Shown: one piece after another, positions 30,105-38,762 of the stretch
Layout: every line of letters begins with the position of its first letter
How positions within the stretch are numbered: position 1 is the stretch's first letter
NCBI GenBank assembly: GCA_037044905.1
Contig: JBAOKB010000122.1
Coordinates: forward strand, 1 to 46,288
Source: Hortaea werneckii
Taxonomy: Eukaryota > Ascomycota > Dothideomycetes > Mycosphaerellales > Teratosphaeriaceae
Direction: 5' to 3'
Length of the DNA stretch: 46,288 nucleotides
The notes under the pieces: model-generated
Told to the model about the DNA's origin: nothing
The model's input: only the letters and a program-made list of their open reading frames with translations
Databases searched by the model: none
Program-made: the position numbers and the translations under genes

Positions 30105-32018
30105 TCACTTGACAAAAACAGGATTATAGCTACTATGCCGACTATAGCTCGGGCGAGTCGTGGAGGCCGTACTCGGTCTTCGAGACCCATAGCCGCTCTG
30201 GACCCGGATATCTTCCGGCCGGAACTCCTTCGAGTATCGCACGCTTTCCGGCGGGGGGGAGTACTTGCCGTGAGGTTGGCGCGGGGATCGAGTATCTGCT
30301 CGCTGCTCCCGGGTGGCTGCTGAGGGAATCTCGCCGTACGTTCTACTGCTTGGCTCGCGGCTCATGCTGGGACGCGAGTAGGCTTCGACGCCTTGCGTGC
30401 TTGGGCTGTACACGTAGCTTGTGCTGGTCCGACGCGAATGGTTCGGCCGCGGTGCTGAGGAGGGTGGATAACGGGCAGAGGATGTTCGGCTCACCATTGG
30501 CGGCCGCTCTGGTGCTTCGCGCATTGGTGCCTCACGCATTGGTGATGGACTCCTAGTATATCTGTTCGTTTTCTGCGCGCCGGGACCAGGCTCGCGAAGC
30601 TCCGTCCGATACCCGTCGGGTGTGGGGTATTCATTGTCGTCGGCGTATTCCTGGCGATAAGTGTATTTCGACGGCGAAGTAGATGGCGTCGGTCCTGGCG
30701 AAGGCATCCCGTCCGCGGTTTCAGTCTGTCGTAGGCCGGAGGACTTCTGTGGTTCTCTCTTGCGACCCTCGCGAACGTTCATGTGTGGCATAGTTTCCGC
30801 ACGTCTGAATCTTGGTGGCGGCGGCACATCTTCCTTGTCCTGGGGCACTTGCATAGATTGGGTCCGTTGCTGCTTTTCGAAAGGAAGCTTGACGTCGGCC
30901 GGCGATGATTTTGAGGTCGTGAGAGGTGGTGGTTTTCGGGATTCATGAGCAGCATCATCGTTACTTGCTCTTCGCTGAGAGTTACGACGATCGGCTGGCT
31001 CGCGGCTGGATGCCTTGGACCTGACTGATCCTCTCCGAATCATGACGCTCGGTCGACCTTCACTTCGCTTGATATACTCCACTTTGTCCTTGGAGGAGGC
31101 CGGTCGTGTGGACTGACGATCGTCTTCGGGTGACCGCTTTCTCGGATGAGCTCCTTTCCCTATGTACTCTCGTGCTTCGTCATATTGAGAGTAAAGCTTG
31201 CGTGCCCGCTCTTCGCTATCGTAATAGGCAGCTCGAGCGGCCTCTTCTCGTTCCCTGCGAGCCTGTTCTTGAGTCGCTCTCCATCTCCTCATCTCATCCT
31301 CTCTCTTCCGTCTTCTGTCCTGAATCTCATACTCATCCTCCGATTCGCTATCCGAGTCTCCCTCCGCATTAGCATTAGCCAGCTTCTCATACGCCGTCTT
31401 CCTATCCCTTTCCCTTTGAATCTCGCGGTCTCTCCTTGCCTCCCGTTCCCTGTTCTTTGCCCTCTCGGCCTCTCTTCCAACAGCTCTCGCTCGGAGGTCG
31501 CGGTCGTCGCGGGTCGAAACACGTGAGGAAGGTCGCTTGGTTGTTCGGTCGCTTGTGGCTTCTTTTCGAGAAGCAGGTCGCGGAGGATCGAAATACTCAC
31601 TCTGGGATGCTGTCGATGCATGGCCCGGTCTCCTCTCCTCATACTTGGGCGTAGAGGTTTTTGCTGGCCTAGAGGAATACGTACTGGCCCGGTCGTCGTA
31701 CGCTGCAGAACTGCGCTTGTCTGCCCTTCCGCTAACATTCTCGCCCATCCTCTCCCTCTCCATGACCTCCTTCCTCAACTGTGCCAGCTTGCACTGCGCA
31801 TCATACTTTGCCCTCTTATCTTCGTCGCCCACCACCTCGTAGGCCTTCTGGATCTTATGAAACTGATCGACAGCGGCCTGCTTGAGGGCGGGGTCCTGGA
31901 CTTTGTCGGGATGGAACTTTAGTACTAGCTTGCGATATTGGGTCTTGATGTTCTGGGGTGTCGCATCTTTCGCGACGCCCAGTGAAATATACGGGTCCTC
32001 AGGTAAAGGTGAACTCAT
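30105..32018 (-). CDS. J-domain (DnaJ/Hsp40) protein with long charged disordered tail
   Basis: The product is 637 aa from ATG 32018 (MSSPLPEDPYISLGV). Residues about 8-75 are a J domain with the HPD tripeptide at 36-38, which stimulates Hsp70 ATPase. There is no Gly/Phe region, zinc-finger domain or C-terminal peptide-binding fold, so it is a class C J-protein. Residues about 150-290 are extremely rich in Arg, Glu, Asp and Lys (REREARRDREIQRERDRK) with an acidic SDSESEDEYE patch. This is typical of proteins that associate with RNA or spliceosomes. The remaining half is Ser/Pro/Arg-rich and disordered. A nuclear role is inferred from composition. The gene is intronless. Confidence 0.85.
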   Translation of the reverse strand: MSSPLPEDPYISLGVAKDATPQNIKTQYRKLVLKFHPDKVQDPALKQAAVDQFHKIQKAYEVVGDEDKRAKYDAQCKLAQLRKEVMERERMGENVSGRADKRSSAAYDDRASTYSSRPAKTSTPKYEERRPGHASTASQSEYFDPPRPASRKEATSDRTTKRPSSRVSTRDDRDLRARAVGREAERAKNREREARRDREIQRERDRKTAYEKLANANAEGDSDSESEDEYEIQDRRRKREDEMRRWRATQEQARREREEAARAAYYDSEERARKLYSQYDEAREYIGKGAHPRKRSPEDDRQSTRPASSKDKVEYIKRSEGRPSVMIRRGSVRSKASSREPADRRNSQRRASNDDAAHESRKPPPLTTSKSSPADVKLPFEKQQRTQSMQVPQDKEDVPPPPRFRRAETMPHMNVREGRKREPQKSSGLRQTETADGMPSPGPTPSTSPSKYTYRQEYADDNEYPTPDGYRTELREPGPGAQKTNRYTRSPSPMREAPMREAPERPPMVSRTSSARYPPSSAPRPNHSRRTSTSYVYSPSTQGVEAYSRPSMSREPSSRTYGEIPSAATREQRADTRSPRQPHGKYSPPPESVRYSKEFRPEDIRVQSGYGSRRPSTASTTRPSYSRHSSYNPVFVK

Positions 32019-34667
32019 GTTGCCTAGTGTTTTCGCAGCCCCGGTTAGAAAGCCTGAGCTGACCGGTGAGAAGAGATCGCGATAAAGCTGACCGGTGAGA
32101 ATACAATGATCCTCCCGTCGTGGTATGAGCAATCAGGGAGAGAGTCAAGGTGTTTAATGATAGACAGGGACTGTATTGTGGTGTACAGTGCACCCGCCGA
32201 CCGTGCGAGGCGAGGCCCAGGCCTGCCCCAAGCGGTGTGTCGAGAGATTCGAGACTAGTAGGGCCTCGTAGTGAGGCGGCCAAAACAGTGCGCACGGCCC
32301 CACGCACAGCGCTACTGTACCCGTTGTCGCGATGCTATAGTAGTCGCGGCGACCACATGTGTCGAGGCTCCAACGGTAGGCAGAGTATGGATAGGTAGAC
32401 GGCCGGCAGTGAAGAGAGAGGCCTACGGTACTAAGCACGAGGATGATAAAATGCGCCTTAAGCAATCTGGAGTAGCGTGTGGGTGTGGTAGAAGCCCAGC
32501 AGCGCAGGCTCTTTGCTAGGTAAGGTTCGGGTGAAGAGAGCCGAGAAGTTCCGCTGGTCGGGATGACGTTGCGGCGGGAAGCTTAAGGGTCAAATCCGAT
32601 CGAATCGGCAGCTAAGGCCAGTAGAAGTTGGGCGAAGTCGATAGAGAATCTTGGTCAAGGATGTCAACCTGGTTGCGGACGGTGCTGGACACGCCGCGAA
32701 TGTGCTGGCCAGCGAAAGGGGTCGGCGGGCGGCGGGCGGCGAGCGGTATCGCGGTGGGAGGTGGCAGTGTCGCCAAGGGTCTCGCCGCCGTCGGGGATCT
32801 GCCTGTGCCTGGAGTTCGCAGGGATGGCGGTGAAGGGCGAACCTTGTCCGCGTACGATCACCGTCCCCCAAATAATATTTCCCGAATCTCCCTATGGTAT
32901 GTAGACAGGCGTGTTCGGGTGGTCCTGTAGTGTTGCACTCTGTTCGTAAGCGCAGACGAAGAGGAATCCCAGATGTTGAACGAGGTCACACAAAACCCAG
33001 CTGTGAGGGAGCGATGACGAAAAGGTAGGCTACACCTCATGTATGTAAAGCCAGGGAGACAGCCAGCCCCCGAAGACGTCAAGGAGCATGCGAGCACGTG
33101 TTCCGTTGGCTGTCTGCGAACCTTGAGGCTGGGTCGCAAGCACTACAGCACATCCACATCACCATTTGTGGGCTTTTGACCTCAAATCGCAACGATAGCG
33201 CAGACACGCAGCGATGCGAGCGCCCGAAGCCAGAGGTACACTTTGCTTACCGCCGCGGCGTTCTGCACACGCTCTATTATTCGACCAGGGCCCGTCACAC
33301 CCCGACTAATCGATCTAACGCATGCAGTAGCTGGCCTTGGTGTGCGTGAGTCGCTGCGATTGGTGGCGGCAAGTCGGTTTCTCACTCGACTGGCTCCGTA
33401 ACCGTAGTCCGCCCCTAGCCTCGCAAAATGGGCATCTAAAGCTTGCAGTAGTCATGAGCTGCAAGCCGGCATGGATGTACTGTACATCATATTATTATTC
33501 TGCTGCCCCTCTCTCTCTCTCTCTCTCTCGAGACAAGCGTGGTGTTGCTAGGCAGGCAATCACAGTCAGAACTGCAGCTGGCCGCCAAACACAGGTCAAC
33601 CGGCGCTTGCAGCAGGCATTTTTAGCCAATCGTAGCGTCCGTAGTGTTATTCTTTGCTTTGCAGATCATCGAGGCAGTGTTCAGGCAACACAACATCGGT
33701 ATTGCGTGTCGTGCGACGGAAGCATTCTATTTGCTCTTCGGTGGGCGGGAGACAGCAGGCGGGCTGAATGTACGACATGGGAATTTGGGTATTATTACTA
33801 GAAGCTGTGTCACCCGCCGAAGTCTTTCACAATTCACTAGTAATCACAACAACTACCGCTAGACGAAGCGCTTGGGGCGGCACGAAAAGGAAGGCGTGAC
33901 TGTGAGAGCAAGGTGGGGTAGGCTGGAATGGAAATCTCAGATACGGCTGATGGGACGGGAGCAGGTGGATTGCTGACCGCGCTGCTTTTCCTATCACTTT
34001 GCTGAGTCCCTCAGTAAAAGCTCACCAATCGTCAAAGCTGACGGCACGCTGACAATCACATCACGGAGGATTGCCTCAGCAGAGACTCCCTTGTCGTACA
34101 CGAGAATATGAAGATCTTAGTCCCCCCCTTGCCTCTTTCTTCCCTGACAAGCGAGATATAAAACAAACATACACACATTAGAGATCATCGCCGTTCGGCG
34201 GGATTTCCCAAGCGAATCTCCCAATCCCGTTCTCCTTTGGCGTCAGGTACACATGCAGCTGTTAGTAGGCCATTCAGATGGTGCAGCAGTCGGGCGGGGC
34301 AGCTCGCATCGAAAGACCAAGCTTCCTCACTCCTTCGATTTAGCGATGATAAATCGACGCACGGGTTTCATCATCCCTACAGATGCTTTTCAGATCCCAA
34401 GTCGTTGGTACCAATATGCGAGAAGTCAATTTCGTTATGTGTAGAGGTTGCGTTTTGAATGCAATTTGGCTGTGGCAATGGGGTAGTTGAAGATTTCCAG
34501 AATCAATTCTAGTCCTGTCATTGTCCGCAACTTCCCGAGATGGAGAAGTTGGACGTCGTCTCTACTACGGCCACTGCTGCTTGTCAAGGAACCAGAAGGT
34601 GGATAGCCCGTTTCAGTCGCCGACACGAACATGAGAGACATCCGTAATCGTTCTCCGTCTTCACGCC
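32019..34667. other. Largest gene-poor stretch of the window
   Basis: About 2.65 kb lies between the start of the J-protein gene and the end of the metallophosphoesterase gene. Frames of up to 154 codons exist on both strands, but none has a recognisable domain or a plausible exon chain. A (CT)10 microsatellite sits at 33509-33528. The region next to 32018 probably holds the J-protein promoter. I see no tRNA or transposon end. Confidence 0.45.
33509..33528. repeat. (CT)10 microsatellite
   Basis: Ten perfect CT dinucleotides occur in gene-poor DNA. It lies outside any supported gene and is probably just a simple-sequence repeat. Confidence 0.85.
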
Positions 34668-35570
34668 TCAGCGTCCCTGACGACAAGGCACAGCCAAATC
34701 CACAACAATCGGCTTATTAAACTCCATCCCTCCCCTCCCAAAACTCTTCGCCATCACACTCGCATTCACAACCGCCGTCTCCCTCCCCCCTTCCAACCCC
34801 ATCCCCCTCCTCCCCCCCGTCAAATCCAACACCGACTGCTTCTTACTCCCCCGTCCCGGATCCTCCCACTCCCTCACTCCCTCCACCTCCCCTTCCTTCT
34901 CCCCCCATCGCACAATCTTCGCCCCACGCCCCTCATGACAATGCCCACACACATGCAACAACGGCCTCGTCCGCCAAAGTCCCTCCCCCAGTAACCCGGG
35001 ACACCCACCTTCGCTCCAATGCTTACTCGCATCGCACACCCCCTTCGCCGGCGTATGCGAAACAACAATATCCGTATCGTCCGGAATCTCGGACCAGAGC
35101 CTCGCCGCTTCCGTCTCGACGTCGTACTGGAACGCCCAATTCTGCCGGCCGCGGTCAGGGGAGTAAGGCGACCCGAAGACTTTGAGCGAGATCCCTTTCT
35201 CGGGGACCTGGATGGTCTGGCTCGTATGCTGGAGGTAGACGAACGAGTCGTTCTCCGTTAGTAGACGGCGACATTCCAGTGCCTCGCCGGGAGACGGTTG
35301 GACTTTCCAGCCTGAGGCGTGCTTGAAGGGGTTGTAGTCCGGGTCGAGGGAGAGGTCGTGGTTGCCCGCTATGACGATTTTGGTTTTGAAGGAGGTTTGT
35401 CGGGAGAGCCAGGCGACGGCTTTTTGGATTTCGGATAGGCTGCCTTGGTTCGTCAGGTCGCCGGCGTGGATGAGGATGTCGCCTGTGGCGGGAAGCGTGT
35501 AGCCTTCGCCTGGGGTCTTGTTGTGTGTGTCTGAGATGCAGACTATGCGGATTTTTTCGGTGTCTGGCAT
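34668..35570 (-). CDS. Calcineurin-like metallophosphoesterase (MPPED/UPF0046-like)
   Basis: The product is 300 aa in one exon. It has all five metal motifs of the family: SDTHN (Asp14, His16), AGDLTNQG (Asp38), AGNHDLS (Asn70, His71), VVSHTPAKG and a C-terminal CGHCHEGRG. The core matches the MPPED1/2-type phosphoesterases found widely in fungi and animals, which hydrolyse phosphodiesters with two metal ions. The natural substrate in fungi is unknown. A low-complexity Gly/Glu/Arg insert follows the last motif (EVEGVREWEDPGRGSK) before the end. No signal peptide is present, so it is cytosolic. It is divergent from the dehydratase gene. Confidence 0.88.
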   Translation of the reverse strand: MPDTEKIRIVCISDTHNKTPGEGYTLPATGDILIHAGDLTNQGSLSEIQKAVAWLSRQTSFKTKIVIAGNHDLSLDPDYNPFKHASGWKVQPSPGEALECRRLLTENDSFVYLQHTSQTIQVPEKGISLKVFGSPYSPDRGRQNWAFQYDVETEAARLWSEIPDDTDIVVSHTPAKGVCDASKHWSEGGCPGLLGEGLWRTRPLLHVCGHCHEGRGAKIVRWGEKEGEVEGVREWEDPGRGSKKQSVLDLTGGRRGMGLEGGRETAVVNASVMAKSFGRGGMEFNKPIVVDLAVPCRQGR

Positions 35571-36090
35571 TCTCGTACATGAAGTCGATAGCCGCTATTA
35601 TTTCTTAGAGACTGTGGATATGTTCCGATCATCGTCTGGTTTGCCTGCGATTGATCATTTTTTGAAGATGGGACTTTCCCTCATCGATCGTTTCACCGCA
35701 GTAGGATCGCACGCTTCTTTTCCTTCAACTCATTTGAGTCTTGAGAATACGAGACTATAAATACCATCCGTTCTCCAAGGCCACATCAAGAATGTATGTC
35801 CATCTTGATCGCACACATTTGGTATTCGATCAGCTTGTGGCAAGGCTTCTGTGAAGCACAGACCAGCTGTCATCGTTTCGTCCCTTGTCCTCTTCGGGAC
35901 GTTCTTCTCGCGAGTTGTCCACTTTCCGACATTCCCACAACCCACTTCGAAGGAAAGACCGTGTTATAATAAGTAGGTATTGATTTTCCCTTTACGAGCG
36001 TAACACCTCCTCTGCCCACGGCAAGGCAAGTATCATCAACTCTCCTAAATCTCCCTTATCCGTCCCACCATTGGGATAAAAACACAAGCG
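35571..36090. other. Divergent upstream region of phosphoesterase and dehydratase genes
   Basis: These 520 bp hold the promoters of two divergent genes. No reading frame or distinct element is supported. Confidence 0.5.
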
Positions 36091-37311
36091 ATGGCGCCCA
36101 TAAAATCCATCGAGTACTTCCGCGTCATGCCCCGAGTAAGCCCCCCTTTCCCCATTTCCAGCCTATTCTCCCTCCAAATACCTCTGACAGCCGAAACCCC
36201 CCAGTGGCTCTTCGTCAAAATCACCGACGGCGACAACCGCACCGGCTGGGGCGAAGCCTCGCTGGAAGGCCACACCGAAGCGGTCGAAGGCACGCTGGCC
36301 GGCTTTGCCACGCGCTTCACGGGCCTCGAAGCCGACGACATCGAGGAAGTATGGCAGCAAGGCTGGCGCAAGTCCTTCTATCGCGGCGGTCCCGTGTTCA
36401 TGAGCGCCCTGGCCGGCATCGATGTCGCGCTCTGGGATCTCAAGGCCAGGAAGTTGGGCGTCCCCGTTTGGCAGTTGTTGGGGGGTAAGGTGAGGGACCG
36501 TGTTGCGGTTTATGCGTGGATCGGCGGGGATCGGCCGGGTGATGTGGAGAGTGCGGCGCGAGGGCGGTGGGAGCAGGGGTTTAGAGCTGTGAAGATGAAT
36601 GCGACGGAGGATGTCGGGTGGTTGGATTCGCCTTCGGTGCTGAGGTCGAGTGTAGAGAGGTTGAAGACGGTGAGGAATTTGGGCATGGATGCGGCGTTGG
36701 ATTTCCATGGGAGGTTGCATAAGCCTATGGCGAAGCAGCTGGCGAAGGCTTTGGAACCCCATGGGCCGTTGTTTATTGAAGAGCCGCTTCTCAGTGAGCA
36801 TCCGGAGGGGATCAAGGAGCTGTATGGTCTAACGACTTGTCCTATTGCTCTCGGCGAAAGGCTTTACAGTCGGTGGGACTTTAAGCGGTTCTTCGAAGAT
36901 CGGAGTGTGGATGTCATCCAGCCGGACATCAGCCATTGCGGTGGCATCTCCGAATTGAAGAGGATAGCGGCTATGGCTGAGACGTACGATATTGCGGTAG
37001 CGCCGCATTGTCCATTGGGTCCGATCGCTCTGGCGGCGTGCTTGCAGATTGGAATCTCGACCGCTAATCATCAGATCCAGGAGATGAGTCTGGGAATCCA
37101 TTATAATGTTGAAGCTGGGGATTACGATATCAATAGCTACATCACCAACCCGGAGGTCCTCAATGTCAAAGATGGCTTCGTGGAAAAGCTTACGGGGCCT
37201 GGCCTGGGTATTGAGATTAACGAGGATCTGGTACGTCAAGTTGCAAAGACGGCTGAACCATGGCCTCTTGCTGGCTTTGTTGGGAAGGATGGGGGGTATC
37301 GAGAATGGTGA
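36091..37311 (+). CDS. Galactonate dehydratase-like enzyme, enolase superfamily
   Basis: Exons are 36091-36135 and 36205-37311, giving 383 aa. The 69-bp intron (GTAAGC, CTGAC, CAG) has no stop and a length divisible by three, so an unspliced 406-aa reading is also open. Splicing gives EYFRVMPR-WLFVKITDG, which fits the family, and brings the length to that of bacterial DgoD. Visible active-site elements are ALDFHGR (Asp181), FIEEPLL, ALGERLYSR and APHCPLGP. They match the metal ligands and general acid/base His of D-galactonate dehydratase, which makes 2-keto-3-deoxygalactonate. Related sugar-acid dehydratases remain possible. The fungal context suggests use of galactose or pectin-derived sugar acids. 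Confidence 0.9.
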   Translation: MAPIKSIEYFRVMPRVSPPFPISSLFSLQIPLTAETPQWLFVKITDGDNRTGWGEASLEGHTEAVEGTLAGFATRFTGLEADDIEEVWQQGWRKSFYRGGPVFMSALAGIDVALWDLKARKLGVPVWQLLGGKVRDRVAVYAWIGGDRPGDVESAARGRWEQGFRAVKMNATEDVGWLDSPSVLRSSVERLKTVRNLGMDAALDFHGRLHKPMAKQLAKALEPHGPLFIEEPLLSEHPEGIKELYGLTTCPIALGERLYSRWDFKRFFEDRSVDVIQPDISHCGGISELKRIAAMAETYDIAVAPHCPLGPIALAACLQIGISTANHQIQEMSLGIHYNVEAGDYDINSYITNPEVLNVKDGFVEKLTGPGLGIEINEDLVRQVAKTAEPWPLAGFVGKDGGYREW

Positions 37312-37596
37312 GCAGCCAAAAGGCATGCTGTAGCACAGCGAACGGTGTTGGCTACTCACGGCAGGAGACGGCCAACCACGTATTGATCGTAAGAGGAAAG
37401 CTTAGGATCGAAAACGCTTGACACAGTCAAAAGGTATATTAACGTTGCAAGGGTATGTATTACGCGCTCTACAATTGCAGGCCCGAAACACCATGGTATC
37501 ATTCTACGTAAAGCCATCGAAGCAAGAAGAACAGACCGTCTCAATCGTCAAGTCATCAATCTCAAGCCATCAACATCAAGCCTACCAAGCGCGACC

Positions 37597-38347
37597 CTAT
37601 TTGGATTCCCCCTGACCCTCCTTCTTCCCACCACCGAACATGCCAGTGACATAGCTCCCAGCCCCAGCAGCAGTGTTATAGATGCCACTCCCCGCAGACT
37701 TGGCCGAGTCACCTACCGCGCCGGTGTAGGAACCCGCGTCATCTTTACCTCCCCTCTCAGCACGGTTGACGCCTTCCTTCGAGACGGCATCGCCCACTCC
37801 CTGGAACGCACCGCCCTGCCCGAACTGGTTGCCGACGGTATTGTTCAAGTCGCCTTGCAGCTTATCGACGGGTTCGATCCCCGTCACTTTGGTCTTGTCA
37901 AGCGTATCTGCCTTCTCGTTAGCCAGACGTTTTAGTTCCAAAAGCAATGGATCTTGCAATTGATCCTTGCACTGTCACGACAAAACACTTACCTTTGGTC
38001 GCGTACGAAGCCTTGTTGTCGTTGGTGAACCAGCGGAGGTACATGTCCTCGATCCACGGCATCCAGTTCTCGTATTGGTGCTGATAGCCTTCCTTGATCC
38101 ATTCCGTGTACGACTTGCCCTTCTTCTGCTCGTCTGGGAGTTGGTCGAAGGTCTGCTTCTTCTGGTCTTCGGTCATGGCGTTCCATTTGTCGGTTCCGGA
38201 GGCGGCGTTCTGGGCTCCTTGGGCGCCTTGCTTGGCGGTGTCTGTTGCGCCCTGGGCACCCTGTTGAACGGTGTTGGTCGCCCCCTGCGCGCCTTGTTGG
38301 ACGGTGTTGGTAGCGCCTGAGGCGGTGTTCTTCAGAGCGTCGGCCAT
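37597..38347 (-). CDS. LEA-like stress protein with 11-residue repeats
   Basis: Exons are 38347-37993 and 37907-37597 on the minus strand, with an 85-bp intron (GTAAGT, CTAAC, CAG). The product is 221 aa. The N terminus has three near-perfect copies of an 11-residue unit, GATNTVQQGAQ, encoded by 33-bp tandem repeats. A Trp/Tyr-rich central block follows (DQLPDEQKKGKSYTEWIK, NWMPWIEDMYLRWF), then DTLDKTKVTGIEPVDKLQ. A Gly/Ala/Ser-rich tail resembles late-embryogenesis-abundant proteins. LEA-type repeats help protect membranes and proteins during drying. This fungal family is usually annotated hypothetical or LEA-domain, and a protective role is inferred. It is divergent from SEA4 with 415 bp between. 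Confidence 0.8.
38217..38316 (-). repeat. 33-bp tandem repeat, three copies, in the LEA-like gene
   Basis: Three adjacent copies of about 33 bp encode the 11-residue unit GATNTVQQGAQ and its variant GATDTAKQGAQ. The copies differ at a few synonymous and non-synonymous sites, so they are not recent perfect duplicates. Copy number may vary between strains. Confidence 0.75.
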
Positions 38348-38762
38348 GTCTGTGTATGGATTGACTTTTTCTTTTTATGAATAGCTAAAGTCGGTTGATT
38401 AGAAGTAGGTAGTATTGCTGCCTACTTCGTATACAGTGAGGATAAGCTCAACGTTTGTCTTTTAGTGCGTAAGTGAGAAAGGGGATTTGACTGAGCCACT
38501 CCTATCTCATAACCAGGAAAGGCGATTGTTTAAGTGGTTTGCAGCTGGTCACCATGTGGATGCGTCTGATGACGTCGGGGTAAAGTCAGGAGCTCCAGAA
38601 CAAGCCACACCAGCCAATCCCGACGCTGATCGCGATCTTAGCGCGTCAGTAGTGGCACTGGCTGATGTGGCGGTGATTCGACGCGATCGCAGGACGGGGA
38701 CGGGATGGACTGCGGGACCGTTCATGTCATGTTGGAGCTGACTTCAATTCTTGGTTGTCTTC
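38348..38762. other. Divergent upstream region of LEA-like and SEA4 genes
   Basis: These 415 bp hold two divergent promoters. A short frame on the plus strand (38487-38741) has no domain. No clear element was identified. Confidence 0.5.

Noticed and set aside
29729..30190. 153-codon minus-strand frame overlapping the J-protein 3' end
   Set aside because: It overlaps the end of the J-protein coding region in another phase, has no domain, and most of it covers the likely 3' UTR.
33337..33801. 154-codon plus-strand frame in the large gap
   Set aside because: It runs through the CT microsatellite and has an atypical composition with no domain.
36136..36190. Alternative 55-bp intron in the dehydratase gene ending at the first CAG
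   Set aside because: It would shift the downstream frame. The acceptor at 36202-36204 keeps the frame and gives the expected family sequence.
37867..37885. tRNA T-arm-like sequence GACGGGTTCGATCCCCGTC
   Set aside because: The stem and loop look right, but no acceptor, D or anticodon arms fit around it, and it lies inside the LEA-like coding exon, where it reads VTGIEPVD.
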